A stretch of DNA of 64,000 nt from the NCBI GenBank assembly GCA_949710005.1, contig OX453278.1, positions 5,976,097-6,040,096 of the forward strand. Direction: 5' to 3'. The notes beneath the pieces are model-generated. The model saw nothing but the letters and a program-made list of their open reading frames with translations. It had not been told where the DNA came from and made no database searches. Origin of the DNA: Ricordea florida. Its lineage: Eukaryota > Cnidaria > Anthozoa > Corallimorpharia > Ricordeidae. Of this stretch, positions 20,301-31,813 are shown one piece after another. Both the position numbers and the translations under genes were made by a program. Numbering within the stretch: the stretch's first letter is position 1; every line of letters starts with the position of its first letter.

Positions 20301-22036
20301 TTTACAGTCGCATATCTTACATTCTTCTTTGTTACAATCACATTTTTTACAACCACATTTCTCACATTCTTGTTTTATACATTCTTTTTTCTTACATTCT
20401 TGTTTTATACATTCTTTTTTACAACACCCACAATTATTACATTCTTCTTTTTTCTTACAATCACATTTTTTACAACCACATTTCTCACATTCTTTTATAC
20501 ATTCTTTTTTCCTACAACCACAATTATTACATTCTTCTTTTTTCTTACAATCACATTTATCGCTTATTCTTAGAGGATATATTTTATTATCCTCATATCC
20601 CAACACATTAATAACATATGGATTTTGTTTTTCAAACCTATCAATCTGTTTTAATGAGGTGGGAAATTCTATTCCTTTCCAATTTAACTTTTTAGAATTT
20701 TCCCTCAATTCATTATTTACTCTCTCTCGATGATTTTTTCTTGGAAACGCTCCTTCTGTTATTGCATACTTAAAACATTCCTTATCTTTAAAATTCTGAG
20801 GATTAATAATAGCTTTTTTTGATGCTAATCTTGCGGGTAATGGAAAATATGAACTTCCAGAAATGGCTCCGTTGGGAGCTAAATTAATATCAAAACATAC
20901 TACATAATCGAATTCAAAAACACCTGAAGGGTTATTAGTTAGAAATTTTTCAATCTCATTAAGTATATGTTTAATCGCCTCATCAAATAATTCTGATAAA
21001 TTAGTTGCTTCAGTAATTATTTTTGGTGAAGAATGAAAGAATCTTTCAGTTTCATCTTTAATTTCTTTTTTCCTAAGTAGAGTCTTTTTTAAAAACTTAC
21101 ATGTTAATATAAATTTACCTTTTATTGGTTTCTTTTCCTGATTAATTCGATCTATAACTTTTTGTTTTATTTTTTTCATGAATTCTTCAGGTTCATATCC
21201 TTTCTTTCCATCTATCTTGCAAGTTTTCAAATATCCATTTAATGCTTTTTTTTGTTCATTAAATATGAACTCTTCCTCATTTTCTTTTGTTTTAGGTCTA
21301 GCACCCTCTTTTTCATAATCTCTATCTATGATTGGATCTTTTTTTTTTTTATTTTTGTTCTTTCTATTCCTCCTCCTTCTTTTTTTGTTTTTGTTTTATC
21401 CCTTCCTATAATTGATTCTTCTTCTCTTTCAAGTTTTATTTTAGGTTTAGCACCTTCTTTCTCATAATCTCTAAAACTTTCTGTAATTGTTGTATTGGGT
21501 TTTTGTAATCGAGCTTGTAGTCTTTGTATTTTTTCTTGATTTTTTTGTATTTGCTCTTCTTTTTGTTTTAGAATATTTTGTTCTTCTTGTTGTTTTATTT
21601 GTTCTTCTAGTTTTCTTATTTGTTCTTCTTGTTGTTTTATTTGTTCTTCTTTTTGTTGTATTATTTGATCATAATAGATTTTTGGTTTCGGATTTTTCTC
21701 AACTCTAGGTTTAGGTTTTGAAATGGGTGTAGGAATAGGGCTTACTTCTTTTCTAGTATTTAAAACATCTGGAGTTTGTTTTCTTGAAATACTAGGTCCT
21801 GGATTTAATATCTCTGGTGATTGAGGTCTTGGATTTAATATCTCTGGTGTTTGAGGTCTATTATCAATAAGTCGCCGCCGGTAATTTTCCAAATCTTCAA
21901 CTGTTTCAATTCTCATTTCTTTCAATGCTGCAATTTTTCCTGCTTTACGCATATCGTGCCATTTAGGTAATTTCAATTCTTTTACAATTTCTCTCAAATC
22001 AGAATCTTTTAATTGGTTGATATTCACTTTTTCCAT
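17367..22036 (-). pseudogene. Protein-primed family-B DNA polymerase (A), one frameshift
   Basis: Starts at 22036 inside the right TIR. The N-terminal frame (to 21326) has a SAP-like start (REIVKELKLPKWHDMRKAGK), a Pro-rich linker and a long Gln/Glu coiled coil. It then meets a run of about 12 A near 21340-21351 where the frame changes, and the remaining about 1,290 codons stay open to 17367. These contain a Cys-rich insert, a Cys/His finger, exonuclease motif DFE, an endonuclease VII-like zinc region (CHICEKKF...DHCHLTG), exo II (NMSGYDSHLF), exo III (YHDLYLKTDVLLLADVF), and polymerase motifs YLDANNLYG, NNSVFGKT and DTDS. Catalytic residues are present. The break could also be a sequencing error in the homopolymer. 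Confidence 0.88.
20300..20560 (-). repeat. Cys/Lys-rich repetitive insert inside PolB (A)
   Basis: About 85 codons in frame, between the PLRISDK segment and the next conserved block. It is built from repeats of ECNNCGC, KKECIKQEC and EKCGCKKCDC with about 30 Cys. D and E have only a few residues here. The DNA is an imperfect tandem repeat of TTTTTTACAACCACA and CATTCTTCTTT words. Confidence 0.85.
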
Positions 22037-22174
22037 TATTTATATTAATTATAATTTTATCTTTAAACCATAATTAAAAATTCAAATTTTTTTTTTTATA
22101 AATTTTTTCACGAATTTTTCGCGATTTTTTTCACGAATTTTTGCTGGCCCAGCCCCGTAGTTTTCCCTCTCTCT
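22004..22174. repeat. Element A right TIR
   Basis: Reverse complement of 3608-3778 with few mismatches and equal length. It ends ...TTTTCCCTCTCTCT and contains the PolB start codon and its promoter motif. Confidence 0.9.
22060..22067 (-). promoter_or_regulatory. TTTAAAGA motif before PolB (A)
   Basis: 24 nt before ATG 22036, the mirror of 3715-3722 in the left TIR. Confidence 0.6.
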
Positions 22175-22179
22175 ATACC
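22175..22179. repeat. Target-site duplication of element A, right copy
   Basis: ATACC, identical to 3603-3607. The host sequence continues GCATGATATTGACGG, exactly as it follows the matching ATACC in the undisturbed unit at about 3353. Confidence 0.75.
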
Positions 22180-22188
22180 GCATGATAT

Positions 22189-22287
22189 TGACGGCTAGTT
22201 GGAAGAAAATATATTCCGTATTTTGCGGAGTCACGTAGCGACGGAGCCCAATACGAAGAATATATTTTCTCCCAACGCCGTCAACAG
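22189..22287. repeat. Host foldback repeat, right of element A
   Basis: Arms GACGGC...TTGG.AGAAAATATATTC and GAATATATTTTCT.CCAACGCCGTC. Wider flanks (GAGGCGTCAATACC left of A, GGTATTGACGCCTC at about 22296-22309) are also inverted, so A sits in one arm of a longer palindrome. Confidence 0.75.
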
Positions 22288-22309
22288 AATGCGGTATTGA
22301 CGCCTCAAA

Positions 22310-24632
22310 ATCAAAATTAGTTTTTTATCGCGATTCCTCCGCTATTCGTGCGAAAATAAAGCAAATTTCAAGTTGTTAGACCCTCATCAAAAAGCGGAGT
22401 CTCTCTCATATTCATCTAACGCATATTAAGATTTTACGCGTGATCCAAATTTGTTTTGGTAGCCTTCAAAATACTGCTTGTTACCGGGGCCCAGCCGAAG
22501 GCTGGCACCGGTTATAGAATGCATACGGTTTCTGTCGTTTTTTGAACGTTACATTGTTAGGGATATATCGCTGACTGAGATATATCGCTGGCTCGTTACT
22601 TTTGCTCGCTGGCTCATTGAAATCTTATCCGCCACTTTGAAAAGCACGAGGGATGGAGGACAATCAAGAGAAAGATTATAGCATTTTGTTCCCCATCCTT
22701 TACGATGCACTAGTTTATGAGCGAAAATTTAAGAGTGAATATTTGGAGAGAGAAATTTACGAGCGATCACTTAAGAGTGAACCTTCCATCGTGAAACGTA
22801 TCGAGAATAAGAGCGACTTATCAAAGCTATCTACACTGAGTGAACCACTGGGCCCCGGTAAGTTCCACGTAGTGGTTCTCGCTTTTGTCATAAATTGCCG
22901 AATGAGACTAAAGAAACCCAACAAATGATTTGTATGACAGAATTGAGAAAAAGCACGAAATAACCAGGATTTAGGCCACAACTTTTCTTTACTTTTGAAC
23001 CTGTTTTGGTGGGGTAAGTAGCGCGCGCACGGCAAATTCTGTTTGTAAACAAACTTTCAAATAAGCGAAAAAAAGTCTTAAAACCTAGATTATTATCAAC
23101 TTTTGATCAGGTGAAACGTTGCTCTAATTTTTTCCTGTCGAATCTCAAAGTTTTGAGGAGTTTCGTCGTTGTTTTGCGGAAAGATAAAGCGTTTTCTTCT
23201 GCCAGTGAGGAAGCCTACACAATTACAGCGGGAAATTTTAATCCAATCAAAGGCTTTTATTTGAGGCGTTAATGCCGTGTTATATTGACGTCTCAAAATG
23301 TTAGCGAAAGGTCCTCTGAATCGCGATACTTGTGAAAACCTGTTTGACCGAATCCATGACGTCACGACTCCAATGACAGAACCTTTCATTAAAAGCGTGC
23401 CCATACATATATACATTTATCTTTTTCTGAAGCATCTCAGCGGGCCGGAATCCCAAATCCTCGAATCTGATTGGCTAATCGCGCGCTCGTAACCGGTCCA
23501 GCTTTTTACGATATGGACCACGGTCCGGATTTTTCTCCGCGCTATTCACGGCAAATTGAAATTGTTGCGAAAGTTTAGAAACAAAGGCAACAGTTACTCG
23601 TAAACAACTTCCCGTGGAAATATGTAAGGAAAATTTAAATTCAGAAGAAAATGGATTCAGACGAGATTGTACACAGCGAAAGTGAATTTTACTACCCAGA
23701 AGAAGAAACCCCCAACGAAACGACGGCAACGACGGTCCGTATGGGAAAAAACTGTGCCCGAGGGCCGTACTCAAGACCTCGGGCACAGCTTTTTCCCATA
23801 CGGACCTCCCGCCCGGTAAATAACATATACATATTTCAAATTCGCCTGGATAAGGAATGGGTTCTCCTTCGTCGAACGCAATTATACTGACTCTTATCAC
23901 ACGATGGAAACTGCAGTTAAAACTTTAAAAAAAAATTATGTCCTGTAGATTCAGCGAAAATGTTTGTATTTCAAGATCGAAACAAGGTATTGCAGTGTTG
24001 GCTATCCATTTAAGAGTTTTGCATTGCTTTTTGCCAAAAGAAAGAGTTCATGATTTCTATCAACGAAGATCTTACTTTGAATTGCGCGGGATCATTCGGG
24101 ACATTACCCGGCCCGATACTTGTAAAATATTGGCACTTGCGGGACCAGAAATGAAGAAATCTGATTGGCTGATTGTAGTTGTTGACCCTTGAACTGCTCT
24201 TGTCGTGTAATACGATTTTAAAAGTTGTACTCTGTTTTCTCTTGGAGGGGGGGGGGGGTGGTTTGTCAAGTAAATTCATTAAGTTCGTTTTACACTGTAA
24301 GATTCAAGAGTTGACACCGTGTCGATTGAGAGTACTTCATCAGGTTTTTTTCATCACGAACCCTATTATCTAGCATTTTTCGAGTAGCTTTATCTTGTAG
24401 CGTACTGGGCAAATCATATTTTCAAACTAGATATGGAGGATCAGGCTTAAACATAGAGCAAAAAAGACGTCCCAATAAACAGCTGGCATCCCACTCTATA
24501 GAACAGCACTGACATTATTCCAATATTTTATCAACTAAAACAACATTATTTCAGAATTCATAAAGCATATTCCAACTTCAAGACAACACGGATAGTAGTA
24601 ATGTCGGGATCAGTTAAATACCATTTTTTTCT
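22310..24632. other. Host spacer between elements A and C
   Basis: Several open frames of 60-140 codons overlap on both strands without recognisable domains. Contents seen: a GC-rich GGGGCCCAGCCGAAGGCTGG patch at about 22486, a hairpin at 23736-23808, a G12 run at 24247-24259, and sequence resembling the foldback flank at about 23262-23300. No gene can be supported. Confidence 0.5.
23736..23808. repeat. Long hairpin inverted repeat
   Basis: GGTCCGTATGGGAAAAAACT and GTGCCCGAG are followed by a 17-nt loop region, then the near-perfect reverse complement ending CCCATACGGACC. It is probably a short foldback mobile element. Confidence 0.8.
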
Positions 24633-24643
24633 AGAAGCCGTTT

Positions 24644-24870
24644 TTCAGGCTGGGAAGGCTCCCAGAGGGGGGCTTTTTTTCGAGGTACCCCAAATTAGGG
24701 CAAGACCGACACGTTAGAAGCCATTTGTAGGGACCATAATCGGAGTGGCACACAAAAGGTACTTCCAATTAGAGAGTGGCACACAAAAGGTATCTTCCAA
24801 TTAGAGAGTGGCACACAAAAGGTATCTTCCAATTAGAGAGTGGCACACAAAAGGTATTTCCAATTAGAGA
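24644..24870. repeat. Element C left TIR with 30-31 bp tandem repeat (4 copies)
   Basis: A unique outer part (24644-24742) is followed by four copies of GAGTGGCACACAAAAGGTA plus TCTTCCAATTAGA. The same unit appears inverted about seven times in the right TIR, so copy number differs between ends. Confidence 0.88.
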
Positions 24871-24896
24871 AGAATTATTTCACTACTAATATAAAC

Positions 24897-27800
24897 ATGC
24901 TCACCGTTAAAGCATTACGGTCTTTAGCACGAAGCTACGGGCTGCCCGGGAGCTCGAATCTAAAGAGAAAAGATGACCTCCTCCGTGCGATCGGGGAGGC
25001 TCACGCCGCAGAGTGGGTCAAACGACTCCGACGAGCGCAACAGATGGGAAGATACCCTGCCGTCAGAGGGGATATAGAGAACCCCCACAAGAAGTGGCAG
25101 CGGGCTCGTGAACTCCGTCAACTCGCAGGAGAGGTTGATACCGCTCTCCTCGCGGAGGGTAACCGAAAGAGGACTAACCCCACAAAGAGGCTAGAGGCCC
25201 TCCGAAGGATTGGAAAACGACGATTTCCTTGGAGGAATGAGCCCCTAGCGCGCTCTATCGTCAGAAAAGGCGCACGTATACTCGAAGAATTAGATGGGGA
25301 AAGAGAGGGTGAGGAGGGTGGTCGGCGCTTCTGGAAATGGTCTTTCTATCGAGGTGTGGATGGTCCTCTCGTGGACCGGATCATGGATAAGTTGAAAGAG
25401 CCGGTCGAGTCTAGCTTCTATCTCCGTTACAGCTACACCTATCGACTCAAGAATCTTGAAACAGATGAAATTATCCTATTTCGCAAAACCGCAAAAGGCA
25501 GTCCTTGGATCCAGCAACTCGAGACGCAAGCTAGAGACTGGCTTAAGGCGGAAGACGAGAAGCGCTTAAGCATCAACCAAATCGAGCGCCCGAGCACAAA
25601 GTGGGTCTTCATCCGCATTGTCTCCGTTGAGATTAAGGTCGTAGTAGATCGCCAACCTCTGTTGGGTACAGGCCCACTACCAGACTGGTTGAGGGGAAAG
25701 CGGGGGATGTACTCCTTGGATATGTACAGAGATAACCTCTGCCTCTTTCGCTGTATTGCTGTCCATCGAGGTGCGCGCGTGGATCGCTGCACCATCCAAG
25801 CCCGAGCTCTTGCTACAGAGTTCTTCAAAACGCCCGGCATCCCAGGAACATCTCTGGATGACCTGGGGAAAGTAGAGGCTCACTTTAAACTTAGGATCCG
25901 AGTATATGAACCAATAGCGGCTGGAGACTGGCTGCTTCTGAGGCAACCAGCTCACTATGAAAAAGTAGGCACTCCACCAATGACGATCGGCGTCTATGAG
26001 GGGCACGCGTTTCTCATCACCGACATCAAGAAACTCGCGCATGAGTTCGTGTGCGGGGCGTGCAATGTGCGGTTCACACAGTCCGGCCACCTCTATCGCC
26101 ACGCCGACCGTTGCACCCAAGGCGAGACGAAAGTTGTCTGCAGTGGAGAGAAAGTGGAAGCTCCACCGTCGGCCTATGAGAAGGCCTTCTACCCACAAAA
26201 ACGGGATAGCATCCAAGCAGTACAGTGGCTCGAGCATGAAGCACGCACCAGAGGCATACACATCCATCACCAGCTATGCGGCCATGGAGGTGAGCAAATG
26301 ATAGAAGGTAGTCCCGTAGACGGTTATGATCCCGTGACAAAGACTGTATTCCAATTCAATGGGTGCCTCTGGCATGGGTGCAAAATCTGTTTCCCAACGG
26401 TGGAGCAACGCCAGGAACCACTTCGTAATCTCACCAAGAAAAAGGGCAGTCCTGTCACACGTGAAATGGCATACCAAAAGACGCTCGAGCGTGAAGCTAA
26501 GATCCGCGATGCCGGGTATCGGCTTGTAATCAGGTGGCAGCACAATTCTAAACCTTGGAGCAAAGACCGCATCCCTGATCCAAAGACGGTAACCTATCCA
26601 CACGCGATCGTGTACGACTTCGAGAGTTATCTCGACAAGACCCTCACTCGTCACCCTACAGAAGATCTGACACTAGAGGGAGCCCACGTTCCTATCTCCG
26701 TCTCGCTTAGTGACACCCTCGACCCTGCCACCGAGCATCTATGTAATCGAGACCCGAAGTTGCTCATAGAGGAGTTCATGAAAGCGCTTCAACGGCGAGC
26801 CGCCCGGATAAGAGAAGACGTCCGCCGCCAGTTCCTACCCGAAACCATCGAGCTCTTACCCAAGAAGCGTCGGTGCGCGATCGAAGAGTGGTGCGACCAA
26901 ATCCCCGTGCTCGGTTTCAATTCGGGTAAGTACGATCTCAACCTTATCCGGAACCACTTCGTCGGGGAACTCTGCAAGACGTCTGACACGTTGATCAAAG
27001 TTGGGTGTAAGGCGAACCAGATAATGTTCATCACGACTCCCGACTTCAAATTCTTGGACATCATTAACTACATAGGCCCTGGTAAGAGCTACGACGATTG
27101 GGTGAAAGCGTATGGGTGCACCCACACTAAGTCCTGGTTCCCCTACGAGTGGTTCGACAGTCCAGATAAGCTAGACTTCTCCGACCTCCCCGACTACCCC
27201 AAATGGTATTCGAAGTTGAAAGCCTCCTTCCCCCTCAAGCTGCCGGAATATCGCACGTGCCAGAAGCTATTCCGCGAGAAGGGGATGAAGACCTTCGCAG
27301 ACTGGCTCCGTTATTACAACGACCTTGACGTGGGTCCCTTCGTCGAAGCGCTGAAAAAGATGCGCGACTTCTACACCGCGTACGGAATCGACATCTTTAA
27401 AGACGCGGTAAGCTTGCCCGGTGTGACGATGCGGTTCGTCCTAAGAGGGACACTGAAAGGCCCCAAGGCGCCCGAGCTGTACGCTCCCGGAAAGGAGGCT
27501 TGCGACATGCTCAAGGCAAGCGTCACAGGCAGGCCCTGGATCGTATTCACGCGGTACCACGAAGCAGGAGTGACGCGGATCCGCTCCCATCAGTACAAGG
27601 AGGCCCAGCACTGTCAACGCATCCTCGGCTACGACGCCAACGCGCTCTATCTCTCCACCATGGCAGCCCCGATGCCCTGTGGGGAGGGAAGGGTGAGCGA
27701 ATGGAGGAATGTCGACGAATTCATGGCAGATCTCCGCGAAGAAAGGTGGTTCGGGTTCGCCGAGGTCGACATCGAGGTCCCCGAACACCTCTGGCCGAAG

Positions 27801-30382
27801 TTCGAAGAAATGGCCCCGCTCTTCTGCAGCAAGGAGGTTCCCGAGTCGGATGTCCCACAAGAGATGCTTGACTATCTAAAGCGCACAGGACGAACTCGCA
27901 CCAAAGGGGACAAAAAGCATGTAGGAGCGCTTTACGCGAATAAGATTCTGTTGTACGCCCCGCTGCTCCGCTGGTACATCGCCCACGGGCTTGTGATAAC
28001 CGCTGTTCATCGCACCATCGAGTACAAAGCCCAGAAGATCTTCGGATGGTTCGTTGAGCAAGTCATGAAGGCACGCCGGCAAGGTGATGTGGCAAAAGAG
28101 AAAGCCCTCCTAGCCGACCTCTTTAAACTGCTCGGCAACAGTTGCTACGGGAAATTCATCGAAGCGCTGGAGCGTCAGACGGAGGTTTCCTACACGGCCG
28201 ACGAAGCGACGGTCGATAGTGCTCTCCGCTCAGGATGGTTCGAGGACCTAAATGAAATCGGAGAGGCCTACGAGATCCATAAGTGGAAGCGGAAAATCGA
28301 AATAAACCGCCCCTTCCAAGTCGGTATCGCTGTGTATCAACTCACCAAGCTCAGGATGCTCGAATTCTACTTCGACTTCCTAGACCACTACGTCGACAGG
28401 CGGTCGTTCGAGCTGATCCAGATGGACACGGACAGCCTCTACATGGGAATCGCGGGCATCCGCCTGGAAGACGTCGTCCGCCCCGAGCTCTGCGGAGAAT
28501 TCGAAGCGCACAAAAAGGAGTGGCTCGCACATCAGGCCTATCCAAGCTCGAGTTCGAGGGCGCCCGGGCGATCGCTCTCTGCAGCAAGGCTTACTACGTC
28601 GACAATGAGAAGAAACGGAAACACTCGGCGAAGGGGATGTCCAAAGTCCACAACGACTTGACCTAGGGCCGCTACAAAGCAACCCTCGATGGAGCGCTCG
28701 ACCGGGCAGAAAACCGGGGGTTCTGAATGGTCAACGGTATCATGACAACGTACCAACAAGCTCAATCAACCCAACATGCTATTCTTGATATGGTAGAAAC
28801 TATACAAACCAATATGGACAAAAAACTCTTTTCGTGTGGTGTTTTTATTGACTTAAAAAAAGCCTTTGACACTGTGAATTATACTATTTTACTTGATAAA
28901 CTAAATTATTATGGCTTCCGTGGAATTGTCAATCAATGGTTTTCCTCTTATTTATCAAATCGTACACAAAGCACTGAAATCGGCTCTCATATATCTAGTA
29001 AACTAAATATCAGTTGCGGCGTACCCCAAGGTTCTGTCCTAGGTCCACTTCTCTTCTTGCTTTATATAAATGATATCCAATATTGTTCCAGCAAACTCCA
29101 GTTTTTCCTTTTTGCTGATGATACTAATGCTCTTCATGCTCATAAAGATTTAAAGACACTGGAACTAACAGTAAATACAGAATTACATAACTTGTATAAC
29201 TGGCTGACTTCAAACAAACTTTCTCTGAATATTAAAAAGTCAAACTATGTAATTTTTCGTCCGCACCAAAAAAAACTCAACTACGATCCCCAGGTTAATC
29301 TTTTTGACAATGAAAGCAATAAAAACGTTACCCTTGAACGTAAAAACTTTATTAAATATCTTGGACTGTTAATCGATGAAAATCTATCTTGGAAGACCCA
29401 TATTTACTCTGTTGCAAACAAAATAAGTAAAACAATTGGGCTAATTGCGAGATTAAGACATATTGTTCCCACTTGCACCCTCCTAAATATTTATCAGTCA
29501 CTAATTACTAATTACCTTATCTAAGTTATGGTCTTATCTCTTGGGGCAACGCGTGTAAAACTTTCCTTGACCAAATTCTTGTCCTTCAAAAACGTGCACT
29601 GCGTTTAATATATTTTGCTGAAACAAACGACCATGCAATACCTTATTTTGTAAATGCAAAAATTCTACCTTTACAGTCTCTATATTATGAATCCGTTTGT
29701 AGTCTTATGTATGATATAAATAAAAACACTGCTCCGGATAATATTTTGAAACTCTTTTCTCGAATTTCTAGTGTTCATACTTACAACACACGTGCCTCAA
29801 CTTCTGAACATTTTTATACTAAAGAATCTCGACTCAATGTCAAACGAAATGCTTTTTCACGTGTTGGGGTCAAAATTTGGAATGGGATACCTCAAATTCT
29901 TAAAGAAAGACCGAAAAAAGCTTTTAAAAGATCACTAAAAGAAATGCTACTTGATATCCTTGTAACTGAAGACTCCTATTATATTGATGTGGATGCGATC
30001 ATCGTGAAAATGAAGAAGTAATTCTCTTTTCTGTTATTTTCATTTCATTTTATTTTTAAAATTTCACTTTAATTGTCCTTGAACTTAAGTTGAATAGTAT
30101 TTATTTAATGTCAAATATATATACTTATATCACATCCAATTTCTTTCTTTTCTGGTATTTGTCTAGTTTGTATGTAAATTATGTAGCCTGGCCTGCCTCG
30201 AATAGCCTTGCTAACTGCAGGCCAGTCCCAATGTATCTTTTGTTATATATTTAAATAAAGTTGTTGTTGTTGTTGTTGTTGTTAAAAAGGAGAAACTAGG
30301 GCAGAGCGCGTATTATGACATAAGACGGGTGCTACCCGACGGGATTCACACCGAGCCCTTAGAGTACGCCTTTCGGCGGTAA
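24897..30382 (+). pseudogene. PolB of element C, frameshifted and split by a LINE
   Basis: Start placed at 24897 (MLTVKALRSLARSYG), a SAP-like first domain outside the repeat array. Order, in approximate residues: SAP-like 1-35; OTU-like cysteine region with DNLCLFRC (278) and GHAFLITDI (368); Cys/His finger (386-407); Vsr-like region with SPVDGYD and FNGCLWHGCKIC (461-498); exo I YDFES (571), exo II GFNSGKYDLN (672); polymerase motifs YDANALYL (911), LGNSCYGK (1079), MDTDSLYMG (1176). A frameshift occurs near 28540 and a stop near 28663. The LINE enters near 28757, and the last about 30 codons reappear at about 30286-30382, ending within the integrase gene on the other strand. Clearly dead. 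Confidence 0.88.
28757..30283 (+). mobile_element. 5'-truncated CR1/L2-like LINE inserted in PolB of C
   Basis: Encodes the reverse transcriptase core: FIDLKKAFDTVNY, GVPQGSVLGPLLFLLYINDI and FADDTNA, with the catalytic aspartates present. A frameshift near 29515 separates this from the C-terminal part (29530-30021, with YNTR, VGVKIWNGIP and LKEMLL segments). The 3' end is a (GTT)n run at 30260-30283, as in CR1/L2-type elements that end in short tandem repeats. The AT-rich sequence contrasts sharply with the flanking GC-rich virus DNA. No 5' ORF1 or endonuclease remains. Confidence 0.85.
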
Positions 30383-31357
30383 TTCGGTATTCCATGGTAC
30401 CACCTGAAGCTCCTCGCGGACGAAGCCTCGTTCAGGCCCGCTCCTGAGATAGTAGACCACAGGCTCGCCGGGCCAAATGACAGCACGCGCTTGTTCGTAC
30501 ACATCGAGACTTCAAATTGGGTCCATTGCGCACCTTCGCCCACCCTCCTGTTCACCAGGCTGGTATAAATATCGTACGGCGGCGTCAGAGGAAAGTCTCT
30601 CCTCATTCAAACCAACCGCCCTCCCCGGAACAACAGAGGAGGGCTTCTGTGTCACCGATTTGGCTTCGATGGCATCCTGCGGCTTTTTGCCAATGAGGCA
30701 CGTCGGTTCGTTGTTCAAAGCCGCGACAACCGCAGGCAGCCAAACCACCCACTCAACTGATCTTTCACCTTCGGGAAGAAGCATCTCCTGAGCGTACTGA
30801 TACCCGAACAACCGCTCGGCCAGAGTCCTGTTGAACCTCTCCACGATCGCTTGGTCTCGGTTGATATCCACGCGTCCGCGCCGGACTTCGGTATTGTGTT
30901 TAGCGAGTAGCTGTGTCACAGCGCCCATGAACTCTTTTCCTGGGTCTACCTGAAGTAGCTTGGGCCACGTGAGAGGGCTTCGCTTGTAGATGCGCTCTAA
31001 CGCCCCCGCGACTTCTCTCCCTTCCTTTGAAGCCAAAGGCTCAGCCTCCTTGTAGCGCGAGGCAACATCGACCACAGTGAGCGCATACTTGTAAAGCTTC
31101 CGTCCGCGCCCTGGGCGGTCATGGGGTAGAAATAGAAGATCGGCCTGATGAACCTCGTTTGGTGTTGAGACATTGAACCGCGGTCTTGGTATGTGTTGTG
31201 GGGGCGGCAGGTAGATCTGCCACATTGCCTGTTTCTGGAGCCACACCCGGACGGCATCTTCAGAGGCGCCAGCCGCGGCCGCCAGCTTCTTTATCGCGGC
31301 GTGCCCCTTCCAATATCCCTGGGGGCTGTAGTAGATGTCAGACAGCTTCTTTTCCAT
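30359..31357 (-). pseudogene. DDE integrase (C) with one premature stop
   Basis: Starts at 31357. The same architecture as the A integrase: N-terminal helices with YWKGHAAIKKLAAAAG, then the DDE core (HQADLLFL; QVDPGKEFMG; E 35 residues on in IVERFNR). The frame is open to 30512, where a TGA stands in the AMDPI segment at the place of a Trp conserved in A, D and E. Beyond the stop the same frame continues with GFVREELQVVPW to a TAA at 30359-30361. So a single nonsense change removes the last about 50 residues. The 3' end overlaps the PolB end by 24 nt. Confidence 0.88.
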
Positions 31358-31399
31358 TTCTATAGCAATACCTCGAAAAAAAAAAAAGCTTGCCCAGTT

Positions 31400-31813
31400 T
31401 CACAACCATCGGCTAGCAGCATATCCAATGGCGAGCATCCCACCACCTACATAGGCTAGTTCACCAGTTAGCTCGGCACTCGAAGGGCGGTAATAGTCGC
31501 TCCATTGTGGCGCGTCGTGGTCATCGCGGGTTTGGGCGTACAGGTCGAGGGCGCGGTTCGTTGCAGCTGTGTCTTGGTCAGCGCGATTGCGCAGGTGTTC
31601 CTGCTCTGCTTCCCAATCAGTCAGCTTCTCGCGGCGTTTTTGAAATGCAGCCCAGTCATCCTGGTACTTCTCCAAGGCTTTGTCGTGGCGCTTCCGCTCA
31701 GCCGCCATTGCATCGGGGCCCTTCCCAGATATTGCCCGGGCGAGATACGACCCACCTACGAAGGCTGTAGCATTCAGGATAGCCCCACCCAACATCAGCG
31801 CTATGGTTGCCAT
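31400..31813 (-). CDS. p15 membrane protein (C)
   Basis: 137 residues: N-terminal hydrophobic ATIALMLGGAILNATAFVGG, charged RHDKALEKYQDDWAAFQKRR, conserved WSDYYRPSSAELTGELAYVG, and a C-terminal hydrophobic end. The match to the A, D and E copies is clear despite very different codon use. The ATG overlaps the p8 stop (TAATG). In C this gene comes right after integrase because the block is inverted. Confidence 0.82.
   Translation of the reverse strand: MATIALMLGGAILNATAFVGGSYLARAISGKGPDAMAAERKRHDKALEKYQDDWAAFQKRREKLTDWEAEQEHLRNRADQDTAATNRALDLYAQTRDDHDAPQWSDYYRPSSAELTGELAYVGGGMLAIGYAASRWL

Larger units (their letters stand above)
3608..22174. mobile_element. Element A: AT-rich Polinton/Maverick-like endogenous virus, complete ends
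   Basis: 18,567 bp bounded by matching 171-bp TIRs and ATACC on both sides. It contains PolB, DDE integrase, A32-like ATPase, MCP, a penton-like candidate and the conserved set of small genes. Most genes run on the minus strand; integrase, a 98-aa gene and the zinc-repeat gene run on plus. The MCP gene is broken, PolB has one homopolymer frameshift, and transposon B splits the WPQQ-motif gene. Without B the element is about 14.8 kb, in the normal range for Polintons. The family call rests on the PolB plus integrase plus ATPase combination. Confidence 0.93.

Noticed and set aside
20329-20733. Plus-strand frame rich in Phe/Leu/His opposite the polymerase insert
   Set aside because: It is the antisense shadow of the Cys/Lys repeat; its composition follows from the repeat.
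22478-23900. Several open frames of 66-141 codons in the A-C spacer as host genes
   Set aside because: They overlap each other on both strands, show no domain, signal peptide or splice signals, and include hairpin repeat sequence.
24247-24259. G-run as a regulatory or quadruplex site
   Set aside because: A single homopolymer run without the spaced G-tracts of a quadruplex; no neighbouring gene.
25439-27860. Long minus-strand frames opposite PolB of C
   Set aside because: GC-rich coding DNA commonly leaves antisense frames open. None has a motif, and the plus-strand polymerase accounts for the region.
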